Origin: Brevundimonas nasdae
GTDB lineage: Bacteria; Pseudomonadota; Alphaproteobacteria; Caulobacterales; Caulobacteraceae
Length of the DNA: 64,000 bases
Assembly: GCF_016654005.1 (NCBI RefSeq)
Contig: NZ_JAEPWN010000006.1
Location: 1 to 64,000, forward strand
Direction of reading: 5' to 3'
A program made the translations under genes and the position numbers. Below are positions 26,606 to 35,523 of this stretch, one piece after another. Within the stretch, counting starts at the first letter, position 1; each line of letters opens with the position of its first letter. The notes beneath the pieces are model-generated. The model had not been told where the DNA came from, searched no databases, and saw only the letters and a list, made by a program, of their open reading frames with translations.

Positions 26606-27381
26606 CCGTGATGGATGGCGGCGATCCCGCCCGACAGATTGGTCACCGAGACGCGGCGGAACCCGGCGTCCTCGATCAGACCCTTGAACGCCTGCTGGTC
26701 GGGGAAGCGACGGATGCTCTCGACCAGATATTGATAACTGTCGCGATCCTTGGCGACCCAGCCGCCGATGCGCGGAATGGCGTGGAAGGACCAGGCGTCA
26801 TAGACCTTGCGGATCGGGCCGGTCGTGGGGCGCGAAAACTCCAGGCACAGGAACCGACCGCCCGGCTTCAGCACACGCCGCGCCTCGGACAGGGCCTTGT
26901 CGATATGGGCCACGTTGCGGATGCCGAAGCTGATTGAATAGGCGTCGACCGAGGCGTCCGGCAGGGGCAGGTTCATGGCGTCGCCGACCGACCAGCTCAT
27001 CTCCGGCTCGCCGCCCTTGTGCACGCCCGCCAGGATCATCTCGGCGTTGTAGTCCATGACGATGACGCTGGCGTCTTCGCCGCCGCGCCGTTCCTGGGCC
27101 GCGCGCGCCATCTTGGAATAGCGTCGGGCCATGTCGCCGGTGCCGCCCGCCACGTCCAGAATGGTTTCTCCGGGGCGCGGGTTCAGCTTGTTGGCGGCGA
27201 TGTCCTTCCAGATGCGGTGGACGCCCACGCTCATCAGGTCGTTCATGACGTCGTAGTTCGAGGCCACGGAATCAAAGACCCCGCGCACCATCTTGACCTT
27301 CTCGCGCGCATCGACGTCGCGGAAGCCGAACGAGGAACGATCACCCGACGAATGCGGGCCGTGCGAAGGGGCGTCTGTCAT
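26593..27381 (-). CDS. ubiE: Ubiquinone/menaquinone C-methyltransferase UbiE
   Basis: 262 residues from the ATG at 27381 (a longer in-frame start at 27417 adds 12 residues without family similarity). The UbiE family signature [17 protein letters not shown] (about 40-57) is followed by the SAM-binding motif [12 protein letters not shown] (about 70-82), and [16 protein letters not shown]. It methylates the quinone ring of demethylated ubiquinone intermediates using S-adenosylmethionine. It is the first gene of ubiE-ubiB and is divergent from phhB. Confidence 0.94.
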   Translation of the reverse strand: MTDAPSHGPHSSGDRSSFGFRDVDAREKVKMVRGVFDSVASNYDVMNDLMSVGVHRIWKDIAANKLNPRPGETILDVAGGTGDMARRYSKMARAAQERRGGEDASVIVMDYNAEMILAGVHKGGEPEMSWSVGDAMNLPLPDASVDAYSISFGIRNVAHIDKALSEARRVLKPGGRFLCLEFSRPTTGPIRKVYDAWSFHAIPRIGGWVAKDRDSYQYLVESIRRFPDQQAFKGLIEDAGFRRVSVTNLSGGIAAIHHGWAI

Positions 27382-27501
27382 GGGCGACGGTCTAGCGCGT
27401 CGCTGCGCCGCCGTCACCCGATCAGGCGGGTTGCGGATGAAGTTCAGGGCGCTTGCCGCGCTTCCTCGGGCGCCTTAGGCCAAAGAAAAAGAGGAAACCT
27501 G

Positions 27502-27807
27502 ATGACTGACGCTCGACTGGATGTTGCGGAGGCGTTGAAGGCGCTGCCCGCATGGACCGCCGCGGACGGGGATCGCCCCGCCATCACCCGCAGCCTGAGG
27601 TTCGCCGACTTCAACGCCGCCTTCGGCTTCATGACCCGCGTGGCCCTGCTGGCGGACAAGATGGACCATCATCCAGAATGGTCGAACGTCTATAATCGTG
27701 TCGAGATTTTGCTGACGACCCATGACGCGGACGGGGTGACCGAAAAGGACGTGACCTTGGCCCGCTTCATCGACGAAGCCGCCGCCAGCCTGGGAGCAAA
27801 AGCATGA
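27502..27807 (+). CDS. phhB: Pterin-4a-carbinolamine dehydratase
   Basis: 101 residues, full length for the PCD/DCoH family. The ATG at 27502 is supported by AAGAGGAAA just upstream; an upstream open frame is an extension without coding signs. The active-site histidines are in [13 protein letters not shown] (about 54-66), followed by [16 protein letters not shown]. It dehydrates 4a-hydroxytetrahydropterin and so regenerates the cofactor of phenylalanine hydroxylase. Its stop overlaps the SDR start by ATGA. Confidence 0.92.
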   Translation: MTDARLDVAEALKALPAWTAADGDRPAITRSLRFADFNAAFGFMTRVALLADKMDHHPEWSNVYNRVEILLTTHDADGVTEKDVTLARFIDEAAASLGAKA

Positions 27808-28598
27808 GCGTGACGCGTCCCGGCCGGGTGTCCGGCAAGAAGGCCCTGATCACCGGCGCGGCCGGCGGTCTGGGCGAGGCCATGGCCTTCATGCTGGCGC
27901 GCGAGGGCGCGACGGTGGCCGTCTCCGACATCGACGGCGGCCGCGCCGCCGCCCTGGCCGACCGCATCAACACCGAAATCCCCGGCGCCGCCTTCGCCTA
28001 TGCTCATGATGTGGCCAGCGAGGATGACTGGACCCGCGTCATCGAGGCTGTGGCCGCCGATCTGGGCGGTCTGTCGGTGCTGGTGAACAATGCGGGCATC
28101 GGCGGCCCGCTGGCCCTGGTGGAGCAGGACACCGTCGAGAACTGGCAGCGCCAGTACGAGATCAACCTGCGCTCCATCATGCTGGGCGCGAAACACGCCA
28201 TGCCGCATCTGCGCGCGGCGGCCCCGGCCTCCATCATCAATATTTCGTCCATCGCCGGTCTGGCGGCGGCGCCGGGCATGGGCGCCTATAACGCCACCAA
28301 GGCGGGCGTGTGGATGTACACCAAGACCCTGGCGCTGGAGGCGGCCAAGGCCGACTGGAACGTGCGCTGCAACTCGGTCCACCCCGTCTTCATCAAGACC
28401 CCGATCCTGGACCCCTTCATCGCCATGGCGGGCGGCGACGAGGCCAAGGCGGCGGAACGTCTGGCGCGCGGCATTCCCTTGAAGCGGATCGGCGAACCGG
28501 ACGACGTGGCCTACTGCGTCCTCTATCTGGCGTCTGATGAATCGAAGTTCGTCACCGGCTCCGAGTTCAAGATCGACGGCGGCATGACCGCGCAATAG
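27804..28598 (+). CDS. Short-chain dehydrogenase/reductase
   Basis: 264 residues with the classical SDR pattern: the cofactor loop [10 protein letters not shown] (about 14-23), an acidic residue after strand 2 (SDIDGG) that favours NAD, NNAG (about 94-97), the catalytic Ser in NISSIAGL, and YNATKAG (Tyr and Lys, about 162-168). The C-terminus [11 protein letters not shown] is typical of the hydroxysteroid or cyclic alcohol dehydrogenase group. The substrate is unknown. It is translationally coupled to phhB, though no link to pterin metabolism is known for such enzymes. Confidence 0.9.
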   Translation: MSVTRPGRVSGKKALITGAAGGLGEAMAFMLAREGATVAVSDIDGGRAAALADRINTEIPGAAFAYAHDVASEDDWTRVIEAVAADLGGLSVLVNNAGIGGPLALVEQDTVENWQRQYEINLRSIMLGAKHAMPHLRAAAPASIINISSIAGLAAAPGMGAYNATKAGVWMYTKTLALEAAKADWNVRCNSVHPVFIKTPILDPFIAMAGGDEAKAAERLARGIPLKRIGEPDDVAYCVLYLASDESKFVTGSEFKIDGGMTAQ

Positions 28599-28609
28599 CC
28601 CACAATCAT

Positions 28610-28771
28610 CGTCATCCCCCGGCAAGCCGCTTGCGGCGTAGACCGGGGGACCCAGCGGCCCGCGAGAGCGGGAAACTGTCGCGGACTCTGCGGTTAGTGT
28701 TTGCGGCTTCTCTACTTCGCCTTCGGCGCCGCTGGGTTCCGGGTCTTCGCTGCGCTTCGCCCGGAATGACG
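28610..28771. repeat. Large imperfect palindromic intergenic repeat
   Basis: The left arm 28610-28659 (CGTCATCCCCCGGC ... GGGGGACCCAGCGGC) is matched in inverse by the right arm 28728-28771 (GCCGCTGGGTTCCGGG ... GGAATGACG). Such CGTCAT-to-ATGACG palindromes ending in a CCCAGC core are a common interspersed repeat of alphaproteobacterial intergenic DNA. It separates the SDR gene from the convergent DUF885 gene and could act as a bidirectional terminator. Confidence 0.8.
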
Positions 28772-28778
28772 AAAGAAG

Positions 28779-30065
28779 CTACTCAGCCAGATCCACCGGC
28801 AGGATCTGGCTCGACAACAGGGTCCGCATCCCGGCCCAGTGATCCGGCCCCTGCCGCTCGACCCAGGCCTGGACCGTGTCGCGGCCAAGGCCGTAGTTGA
28901 TGATGTAGCTGCGGTAGGTGTCGATGAACCGCAGCCGCTGCGCCGCCTTGGCGGGCTCGGTCAGGGTGTATTTGGCCAGCCGCGCGATCGTCTCGTCACG
29001 CCCGACCCGGCCCGACAGATAGTCGTCGGCGATGGTGTATTCCGCCCGCGCCAGTTCGCGCGTCAGGCCCATCAGCTCCGCCTTCTTCTCCGCCGTCGAC
29101 GGGTCCAGACCCGCCAGGGGAAACAGGACGCTCTTTTCGAAATCGACGCCTTCATGGCCGGGGAAGGCCAGGTCGATTCCATAGTTGGCGCTGCCTTCGG
29201 CGACGAAGGACATCGGGCTGAACAGCGGATAGACGCTCATCTCCACCCAGCCGCGCTGGCGCACGAAGGTCTGTTCCAGCAGGGCGTTATAGACGTGGTG
29301 GCCGGGGTAGCCCTCGTGGCAGCCCAGATCGATGGCCCGTTCGGTATAGATCGGAAAGTCGGCGTTGATCTCGATCTTGGACGCTGCATTCCCCTGATAA
29401 TAATTATAGCCCGACCAAGGCTTGTCGCCGACGAAGGCCAGGGTGAAGCTCTCGGTCGCGGGCAATGGAATATGCGCCAGGGTCCGCTTGCGGCATTCGG
29501 CGATGGCGGCGTCCATCACCACCTGCAGCCGGTCCTTGGGGATGACATAGTGTGATTTGAACGCCGTCACCCGGTCGGTCAGCGACCCCTCGCCGGGGAT
29601 CAGGGCGTCGATCCGCGCCAGTACCGGATCATAGTCGCTCAGCGGCTTCAGCACGGGCCGCACGCCGAACAGGGCCTCGGCCTCACCTGCAAAGCTCATT
29701 TTCTCGCCGCCCAGCATCCGCAGGCGCGCATCCGCCGCCGCCACATGGGCCAGCAGATATTTGCGCCGCTGCGCCACCATCGGATCGGCGTTGGTCGCGG
29801 GCAGGGCGTTCAGTCGCGCCGTCAGGGCCTCGGCTCCCGCCTTCAGTTCGGGCAGGGCGCGCGGATGGGCCTTGGCCGCCGCCTCCCACTCCGGCGGGCC
29901 GTAGTAGGCATCGACATAGCCCGGTTCACGTTCGCCGATCTCCAGCGTCAGCGCCACATAGTCGCGCGCCACTGCGTCCAGGCTGTCCGCTGTTCCAGCC
30001 GCATCCCCCGACACGCCTGCGCAGGCCGTCAGCAACAGACAGGCGCCGATAATCCATCCCCGCAT
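28779..30065 (-). CDS. DUF885 lipoprotein, putative metallopeptidase
   Basis: 428 residues with a lipobox (LLTAC, Cys15) and a DUF885 domain. The family's metal-binding sequence is visible as LGCHEGYPGHHVYNAL (about 243-258), an HExxxxHH arrangement like that of gluzincin-type peptidases. A helical all-alpha body with GMRTLLSSQ at the end fits. Probably a periplasmic or surface-attached peptidase; the substrate is unknown. It is convergent with the SDR gene, across the palindromic repeat. Confidence 0.85.
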   Translation of the reverse strand: MRGWIIGACLLLTACAGVSGDAAGTADSLDAVARDYVALTLEIGEREPGYVDAYYGPPEWEAAAKAHPRALPELKAGAEALTARLNALPATNADPMVAQRRKYLLAHVAAADARLRMLGGEKMSFAGEAEALFGVRPVLKPLSDYDPVLARIDALIPGEGSLTDRVTAFKSHYVIPKDRLQVVMDAAIAECRKRTLAHIPLPATESFTLAFVGDKPWSGYNYYQGNAASKIEINADFPIYTERAIDLGCHEGYPGHHVYNALLEQTFVRQRGWVEMSVYPLFSPMSFVAEGSANYGIDLAFPGHEGVDFEKSVLFPLAGLDPSTAEKKAELMGLTRELARAEYTIADDYLSGRVGRDETIARLAKYTLTEPAKAAQRLRFIDTYRSYIINYGLGRDTVQAWVERQGPDHWAGMRTLLSSQILPVDLAE

Positions 30066-30155
30066 TCTTCATCCTCTCCCGATCTATGGCGTATTCGGGA
30101 TTGAGACGGCCCGCGCCTTGCTGTAAGCGGCGTCATCTCGGCCCACGCCGCAGAC

Positions 30156-30232
30156 GCACCCGTAGCTCAGCTGGATAGAGCGTTGCCCTCCGAAGGCAAA
30201 GGCCACACGTTCGAATCGTGTCGGGTGCGCCA
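30156..30232 (+). tRNA. tRNA-Arg (anticodon CCG), host gene of the island
   Basis: A 77-nt cloverleaf: acceptor stem GCACCCG/CGGGTGC, D arm with AGCTCAGCTGGATAGAG, anticodon stem TTGCC/GGCAA around loop CTCCGAA (anticodon CCG), T arm with GTTCGAATC, discriminator G and encoded CCA. Its last 20 bases are repeated at 50678-50697, the far end of the genomic island, so this gene is the integration target and stays intact after insertion. The serine recombinase frame on the other strand reads into it. Confidence 0.97.
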
Positions 30233-31870
30233 CTTCGGTTTAAAACCGAGAACTCCGCCAGCGGCGGCGTAACTTCCACCATCGCTAGACGCTAAGGCCC
30301 GCAGAAGCTCGGTTCGTGAGCCGATGATGCGCGCCTCTGTCTTGCTGATGACCTCCACCCGCTGTGTCAGAGCTCGGAGGTGATCCCGCCGATAACCGCT
30401 GGTGCGATCCCGCAGCTTACGCCGTGCGGCGCTGGCGAAGCGGGTTAGGGCGTCCGGCGTGATCGTCGGCGCCAGCCGATCTACTGACGCGCTGATCCGC
30501 TCGGCGTCTGCTCTGGCCTGATCGCGGATGCCTGAAAGTTCAGCCACTCGATCCTTCAGCGAGGCGTCGTCCGGCGACAGCAGACCGTTCTCGATAGCCT
30601 CGTAGAGCCGATTGAGCTTGGCGTCTGCCTCGGTGGCGCGCTTGCGCATCTCCGCGATGTGGCTGCGCCGCTGATCGGCCCATTCCTCCCGCCGATCTAA
30701 AAGCTGTTCCATCAGCGCCGCTAGACGATGCGGATCGAGCACGCGAGATTCGAGGTGGTCGATGATGGCGTCATCGAGTTTGTGCATCGGGACGGCGAGG
30801 CCCTTGCAGCCTGCCTCGCCCATGCGGGCCTTGGTCGAACAGGCGTAGTAGCGGTACTGGCCGCCCGCGCTGCCCTTTCCCGTCCTCAGAGTCATGGCGC
30901 CGCCACAGGCGCCGCAGAAGCAAATGCCCGTCAGCAGGTTTGGGCCGGTGGAGACGCGAGGCGGGGTCCACTTAGGGTTCCGAGAGGTGAGACGCGCTCG
31001 AACAGCCTCGTGGTCCGCCTTCGACACTATGGCCGGAACAGCCATGATGGCGTGTTCCGCCTCAGGCTTAGGCGCCTTGGTCTTGTGGTCGCGGGTGTTG
31101 AACCGGTGCTCGCCCATATAGGTCGAGCGGGTCAGGATCTGATGGACAGCGCTGATGCCCCAACGCCCGCCGTCTCGGGTTCGGACGTTCTGATCGTTCA
31201 AGCGTGTGGCGATGGTCTTCAAACCCATCGGCCCCTGCGCTCCGTCGCCGGTCAGCGCCCAGCGGTAGATAGTGCGGACTGTCTCGGCTTGGAGCGGGTC
31301 AATCTCCAAGGTCTTCTTGATCTTCGCCCCGCGCTGCTCGGCCGCGACGATGCGGTAGCCGATGGGCGGTCGGGCGCCGTTCCAGAAGCCCTGGCGCGCG
31401 TTCTCCTTCATGGCTCGCAGGGTGTGCTTGGCGTTCTCGCGGGATTGATACTCGTCGAAGAGCGTCATGATCTGGCGCATCATCACGCTCATGGGGTCGT
31501 CGCCAAGCTCTTGGGTGATCGAGACCAGACGCACCCCGTTCTTCGCAAGCTTGCGGACGTAGAACTCGAACTGAAACTGATCGCGGAAGAACCGCGAGAA
31601 GCTGTGCACTACGATCATGTCGAAGGCGGGAGGCTTGGTCAGGGCCGCCTCGATCATGGATTGGAAGGATGGGCGTCGGTCGTCAGTGGCCGTGTTGCCC
31701 GGCTCGACATACTCCGCCGTCGCCTCCCAGCCCTTGGCCTCGCAGTAGGCTTCCAACTGACGGCGCTGGTCAGGGATCGACAGATCGTTGACGGCCTGCC
31801 GTCCGGTCGAGACGCGGAGATAGAGGGCGGCCCGGGTCTGAACGCCCGTGGTGAAGGCTTTGCGGCTCAT
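30167..31870 (-). CDS. Large serine recombinase (site-specific integrase)
   Basis: 567 residues. Catalytic resolvase-type domain with the nucleophile Ser21 in YLRVSTGRQ and the Arg-rich pattern of the family ([21 protein letters not shown]), then a recombinase DNA-binding domain (about 180-280), a zinc-ribbon (CFCGACGG with YYACSTK and C downstream, about 305-345) and a coiled-coil-rich C-terminal domain (about 375-480). It cuts and rejoins the two att sites to insert and, with a directionality factor, excise the island. The last about 22 residues ([19 protein letters not shown] at the very end) are encoded by the antisense of tRNA-Arg, so the natural protein end was set by the integration site. 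Confidence 0.93.
   Translation of the reverse strand: MSRKAFTTGVQTRAALYLRVSTGRQAVNDLSIPDQRRQLEAYCEAKGWEATAEYVEPGNTATDDRRPSFQSMIEAALTKPPAFDMIVVHSFSRFFRDQFQFEFYVRKLAKNGVRLVSITQELGDDPMSVMMRQIMTLFDEYQSRENAKHTLRAMKENARQGFWNGARPPIGYRIVAAEQRGAKIKKTLEIDPLQAETVRTIYRWALTGDGAQGPMGLKTIATRLNDQNVRTRDGGRWGISAVHQILTRSTYMGEHRFNTRDHKTKAPKPEAEHAIMAVPAIVSKADHEAVRARLTSRNPKWTPPRVSTGPNLLTGICFCGACGGAMTLRTGKGSAGGQYRYYACSTKARMGEAGCKGLAVPMHKLDDAIIDHLESRVLDPHRLAALMEQLLDRREEWADQRRSHIAEMRKRATEADAKLNRLYEAIENGLLSPDDASLKDRVAELSGIRDQARADAERISASVDRLAPTITPDALTRFASAARRKLRDRTSGYRRDHLRALTQRVEVISKTEARIIGSRTELLRALASSDGGSYAAAGGVLGFKPKWRTRHDSNVWPLPSEGNALSS
30213..30304. repeat. Left attachment site and extended direct repeat
   Basis: The first 29 bp are identical to 50678-50706. 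After one mismatch, 26 further bases (30243-30268) match 50708-50733, and patchy identity continues to about 30304. The stretch beyond the tRNA is also the 3' end of the serine recombinase gene. Confidence 0.85.
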
Positions 31871-31882
31871 GTTCTGCTCCTC

Positions 31883-32149
31883 TCAGAGGCGCGGACCCAG
31901 AACCTCGTCGAGCACCTCGCCAAGCCACGCCTCCACCGCCTGAAGTTCGGCCGGGGTGATCGGGAGATCATCAGACCAGGTGTCGGTGACGCGGACGGCC
32001 GATTGTACGCCAACTGGCCGGGCTTGCGGAGTCCGGCGCCGACGCGCCTCCGGCTCTGATGACGGCTGGACGTACATAGCCGCCAAGCTGATCGCTCTAA
32101 AACCACGCGCATACTCGTAACCTTCCCCTCGGAAATCTTCGGGCGCCAC
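31883..32149 (-). CDS. Small unknown protein upstream of the integrase
   Basis: 88 residues from a GTG at 32149, ending 12 bp before the integrase ATG on the same strand. The C-terminal half (SDDLPITPAELQAVEAWLGEVLDEVLG) looks like a folded helical hairpin; no family is recognised. Its place directly before the recombinase suggests co-expression; small genes at this position can encode directionality factors, which is speculation here. A frame-shifted 104-residue frame overlaps, but its composition is less protein-like. Confidence 0.5.
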   Translation of the reverse strand: MAPEDFRGEGYEYARGFRAISLAAMYVQPSSEPEARRRRTPQARPVGVQSAVRVTDTWSDDLPITPAELQAVEAWLGEVLDEVLGPRL

Positions 32150-32360
32150 TTTCTTGCAAAGCGGATCGATCCATCGATCACGCCCAGCCTTCAGCGGCGG
32201 CGGCCGACCGGGTCAACGCCTGCGGCGCTTGCCGCAGCCCGCAGGGCGCGAAGCGGGGTTGAAGCGGGCGGGCGGCGCTGCTCCCCACCCCTAAAGTGAG
32301 GGTCAATACGGCTCCGCTTGTCAGACAATGCCGGCGCAAAGCCTATCCTGCCCTAGACCC

Positions 32361-32633
32361 TCACGAACGTTCAGAAGCCCCTCCACCGCCCGCCTCATCG
32401 ACGGCGCGGCTCAACCGAACGAGCGCCTCCGCCAAGCCTGCTTCGACCGCCTGCTGGTCGATGCCCAGGTGCTCGGCGATCTGCTCCAGCGACAGTTCGG
32501 CGATGCGGTGGAGGAGGAGGACGTCGCGACAGTCTCGCGGCAGGCTCCGTATCGCCCGGATGAGTGTCCGGCGCTCGCGGTCTTCGGGCACCTCCCGCCG
32601 ACCCCGCCACAGCCGTGAAGGCCGGAGCCTCAC
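32361..32633 (-). CDS. Small sigma-70 region-4-like DNA-binding protein
   Basis: 90 residues. Residues about 20-80 match sigma factor region 4: AIRSLPRDCRDVLLLHRIAELSLEQIAEHLGI (in two pieces), the helix-turn-helix that binds -35 elements. No region 2 is present, so it cannot act as a complete sigma factor; it is more likely an adaptor or local regulator. It begins with a GTG that overlaps the preceding HEPN gene's stop by 4 bp (GTGA), so the two are translated together. Confidence 0.7.
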   Translation of the reverse strand: MRLRPSRLWRGRREVPEDRERRTLIRAIRSLPRDCRDVLLLHRIAELSLEQIAEHLGIDQQAVEAGLAEALVRLSRAVDEAGGGGASERS

Positions 32634-33151
32634 GCGTCCGCCTCCCTGTCGATCCCGATAGCGGCCTCCACTGCGCTGAGCAGGTCGCAGATAGCTCTAT
32701 CAGCATCGTCGGGCGGGAGCGGCAGGTCCGGGCTCACTGAACCGGAACGCAAGGCGCCGGAGGCGTACAGCGGGCCGAACACCGCAGCGAGTTCGGCGAT
32801 GCCGTCAGGCACACGTCGAAACCCCAACATCCGGGCGCACCGAAGCGCCTTGGTCAGGTCATGACGGAGGTAAACGCGGTTCCAATCGTCCGAAAGCCCG
32901 CGATGCAGAAGGTAGGCTTTGAGGCCGAGTTCAATGGCGATGGCGGAGTGATAGGCCCACCGGGAGCCGACTCGATCATCATCGGTCCAGGCCATCGCGT
33001 GGAAAGCTCGGGCATTGTGGCCGAACGCCCTCGCGAGGCGCTGGTCGGGAGTGCGCTGTCGCGTCCTAGTGATGCTGCGCCCGCAGCGCCCCAAGGTCGC
33101 GTCGCCGACAAGGGGAGCCGCGCTTGTCTCAGTCTTCTGGTGGTCAGGCAT
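32630..33151 (-). CDS. HEPN-like protein
   Basis: 173 residues. The centre is a helical HEPN-like stretch: HSAIAIELGLKAYLLHRGL, then NRVYLRHDLTKAL. The latter contains RVYLRH, an Rx4H motif of the kind that forms the RNase site in active HEPN proteins. It is coupled to the sigma-region-4-like gene downstream and divergent from the XRE-SIR2-SMC operon, 135 bp away. A toxin or nucleic-acid-sensing role is inferred only from fold and context. Confidence 0.6.
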   Translation of the reverse strand: MPDHQKTETSAAPLVGDATLGRCGRSITRTRQRTPDQRLARAFGHNARAFHAMAWTDDDRVGSRWAYHSAIAIELGLKAYLLHRGLSDDWNRVYLRHDLTKALRCARMLGFRRVPDGIAELAAVFGPLYASGALRSGSVSPDLPLPPDDADRAICDLLSAVEAAIGIDREADA

Positions 33152-33197
33152 GCGTGACCTCCCGCGCAGCCGCCCGGTCGCTCAAATCGTGCTGAAC

Positions 33198-33282
33198 GGT
33201 GGAGTTTGATGGAATTTCACCTACACTCCACCGAATTTCCGCGACGAAGTCAACGAAATTCCGTCACGTAAGGAGGAATTTC
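33198..33282. promoter_or_regulatory. Repeated palindromic operator before the XRE/SIR2/SMC operon
   Basis: Two nested symmetric elements: GGTGGAGT (33198-33205) with ACTCCACC (33225-33232), and GAAATTCC (33255-33262) with GGAATTTC (33275-33282). GGAATTTC also occurs at 33211-33218 and its near copy GAATTTCC at 33233-33240. The last copy abuts the ribosome site AAGGAGG (33270-33276) of the XRE gene, so a bound repressor would block both the promoter region and translation start: a layout expected for autoregulation by the small XRE protein. Confidence 0.7.
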
Positions 33283-33286
33283 GGTC

Positions 33287-33517
33287 ATGCTGGAGCCGAG
33301 TCAGATACGGATGGCCCGCGCCGCATTGAAAATCAGCGTCCGCGAACTGGCGAAAATGACCGGCGTGGCCGACTCCACCATTCTTCGTTTCGAGAGTGGA
33401 AAGGGAGCGATTCTCACGACAAATATGAAGCGCATGCAGGAGGCCCTGGAAGCTGCCGGAGTGACCTTCGTGCCCGCAGATTCTTCCGGCGGGCCGGGTG
33501 TCCGTCTGAAGACGTGA
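33287..33517 (+). CDS. Small XRE-family repressor
   Basis: 76 residues consisting almost wholly of a helix-turn-helix domain: IRMARAALKISVRELAKMTG, VADSTILRFESGKG, then a helix MKRMQEALEAAGV. The size and the C-terminal GVTFVPADSS pattern match the short XRE regulators that control defence and toxin operons. AAGGAGG lies ten bases before the ATG. It begins the operon leading to the SIR2 gene 31 bp downstream and is surrounded by a palindromic operator. Confidence 0.85.
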   Translation: MLEPSQIRMARAALKISVRELAKMTGVADSTILRFESGKGAILTTNMKRMQEALEAAGVTFVPADSSGGPGVRLKT

Positions 33518-33548
33518 TCCTTAATCTGCTCAACCCGATAGGACAGCC

Positions 33549-34940
33549 TTGACCCCCATTCCGGCAGAATTGCTTCAAAGTCTTGCCGCCCCCGGGGGAG
33601 GACAGGTCGCACTCGTGATTGGTGCCGGCTGCTCAGTAGGCCATCCGACCAGCATTCCGCTCGCTGGCGACCTCTCGGAAGCAGTTGAACGCCAACTCGT
33701 GCTCAACGGCCGACTGCATGCAAATCAGTGCCCAAACCCGCGCGACCTCGCCGCGCTGGCGAGCCTAGTCTTTCAGATTTGCAACAATCAGGTCGAATTG
33801 GTTCAGTGTTTTCCGATTCAGCGAATGCGGCTCGCTAGAGCCAACCTCGGTTACAAACTGCTGGTGGCACTGATGGCGGAGGGTGCCGTAAGTCATGTAC
33901 TATCTCTCAACTTCGATCTGGCGATTCAGAACGCTGCTGCCGAACTCGGTATCGAGATCGCAACGATCGCTGCCGTCAATGAACCCGTCCCGATCCGCGC
34001 GGCTCTGATCCAATTGCACGGGAATGCCAACAGCGAGCCTGACGAACTCGTCCTCCGAACTGAAGTCATGGACGGGGAGTGGATCGGCCAATGGCACCAA
34101 ATCGTGGCTCAACAGGTACTGGCGGCTCCGACAGTCCTCTTTGCTGGCCTCGGCTCGCCGGCCCCTGTCATCACCGCAACGGTAGCGATGATCCAAGGCG
34201 CGTTAAGCGGTAACAAAGCACTATATCAAGCCGATATCGTCCCCTTCGCGGAGAGCGGCTTTGCTGCGAAGCTCGAGATACCCGAGCATCGCTACATCCA
34301 AGCATCGTGGGACTCGGTCGTCACACGACTAGCCGAGCGCATCGCCGCGCAGCAGGTCGACTCGCTTTCGCGCAGCGGCCGTGCGCTTTTGATGGAGAAC
34401 CATCACGGCGAAGATGATCTCCAGCGGTTCAGTAGTATCGTCGCCAAGCTCGCTGGCCAGTCGCTACTCACGCTGGGCAAGATGCGTGCTTTCGCCGATC
34501 TAGACCGCGACAAGCTCTACCGGCAGCACAGCGTCCGTGACGACGAATTCATGTCGGAGCCGATACTCCGGCTCGCCGAAGTCGCAGAGCGGTTGGGGCT
34601 CGACACGGCGCCGACGCCCGCCGGCACGTGGACGCTGCGGCGGAACGGGCAACCGATTGGACAGATCGTGCTAGCGACCGGCGGCGGCGTGCGTCGTATG
34701 GCTGCGGTTGAAGCTCGCGCCAAGACCATCTGTGAAATCGTCGCGGACAGTGGCCCGATGCCCGTAGATATCGTTCTGATCTGCGGCTTGGTCGACGCAG
34801 CTCCCGTGTTTGATCACATCGACCTCATTGCCGACGAAAAGCCGGACGACATCATCGGGGGCCTCGCCGCTCCCCTGCTAGTCTCCGCCAACGACCCGCT
34901 CCACGTCGACCGTATTGGAGAGTTGTTACATGTCGCCTGA
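33549..34940 (+). CDS. SIR2-domain effector, LmuA-like
   Basis: 463 residues. The N-terminal half is a SIR2-like NAD-binding domain: VIGAGCSVG (Gly25-Ser29 region), SLNFDLAIQ with Asn121 and Asp123, and IQLHGNAN with His157, the expected NAD-pocket Asn/Asp and catalytic His. Defence-associated SIR2 domains destroy NAD+ to stop infected cells. The C-terminal half is not recognised. It starts at TTG with AGGA nearby. Its stop overlaps the start of the next small gene by 11 bp, and an SMC-type ATPase follows, the order effector / small subunit / SMC known from Lamassu systems. Confidence 0.75.
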   Translation: MTPIPAELLQSLAAPGGGQVALVIGAGCSVGHPTSIPLAGDLSEAVERQLVLNGRLHANQCPNPRDLAALASLVFQICNNQVELVQCFPIQRMRLARANLGYKLLVALMAEGAVSHVLSLNFDLAIQNAAAELGIEIATIAAVNEPVPIRAALIQLHGNANSEPDELVLRTEVMDGEWIGQWHQIVAQQVLAAPTVLFAGLGSPAPVITATVAMIQGALSGNKALYQADIVPFAESGFAAKLEIPEHRYIQASWDSVVTRLAERIAAQQVDSLSRSGRALLMENHHGEDDLQRFSSIVAKLAGQSLLTLGKMRAFADLDRDKLYRQHSVRDDEFMSEPILRLAEVAERLGLDTAPTPAGTWTLRRNGQPIGQIVLATGGGVRRMAAVEARAKTICEIVADSGPMPVDIVLICGLVDAAPVFDHIDLIADEKPDDIIGGLAAPLLVSANDPLHVDRIGELLHVA

Positions 34941-35523
34941 AGGCTCCTCACTCTCGGCATCGTCCATGATCGCTCTCGCTAGCGAGACACTTTCGCTAAA
35001 CGGTTACCGCGTCGTGCGCGACATGACTGATATGAGGAAGCTCGGCGACCAGGCCCTTCTGGCCGAGGACGCCTATAGTGTAATCTCGGTCGTCGCCTTC
35101 GAAACCTGGCAACAGCTCGAGACGGAATGGGCGGAAGCTCAGGCCGACCTCGTCGATCTCCTCGCCCGCCGTCTTTCCCGCTCCGCGCCGAAAGCGTGGG
35201 ACGGTTATCTTGTGCTCCTGTGTGCCAGTGAGCCTTTGGACCGCCTCGACGCCGATCGGATCGAGCGCGATACTTCCAGGGTTCGTAAGATCGTCGCCAC
35301 GGGGAGTGGGCTGCGCACCAGCGCCGACGTGACACGCGCTCTGGATCTCCTTCTCCCGCTCGAGCTACCGGGCAATCTTTCCGCCCTCGAGGACGTCCTC
35401 GACGGGCTGCCCGAACTAATGGAGAATACCGTCGATCGTGCGAAGCTGAAGATCGTCGTCGACGCCTTCCGCGAGGGCGAACCACCGCTCGAGCGCCTGC
35501 ACGAAAGTGGTGGCGGACGATGA
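34930..35523 (+). CDS. Small middle component of the SIR2/SMC system, LmuC-like
   Basis: 197 residues from ATG 34930 (GGAGAG upstream; a TTG at 34915 is also in frame). No catalytic motif is visible; it is mixed alpha/beta with charged helices (FETWQQLETEWAEAQADLVDLL). Position between a SIR2 effector and an SMC ATPase, and the 11-bp and 4-bp overlaps on its two sides, mark it as a structural partner, as LmuC is in Lamassu. That homology is inferred from place and size, not from sequence. Confidence 0.6.
   Translation: MSPEGSSLSASSMIALASETLSLNGYRVVRDMTDMRKLGDQALLAEDAYSVISVVAFETWQQLETEWAEAQADLVDLLARRLSRSAPKAWDGYLVLLCASEPLDRLDADRIERDTSRVRKIVATGSGLRTSADVTRALDLLLPLELPGNLSALEDVLDGLPELMENTVDRAKLKIVVDAFREGEPPLERLHESGGGR

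Noticed and set aside
27019-27501. Upstream extension of the phhB frame
   Set aside because: The extension is antisense to ubiE and would add about 160 residues never seen in this 100-residue family; AAGAGGAAA supports the ATG at 27502.
30728-32059. A 443-codon plus-strand frame opposite the serine recombinase
   Set aside because: Antisense to a well-defined recombinase and without motifs.
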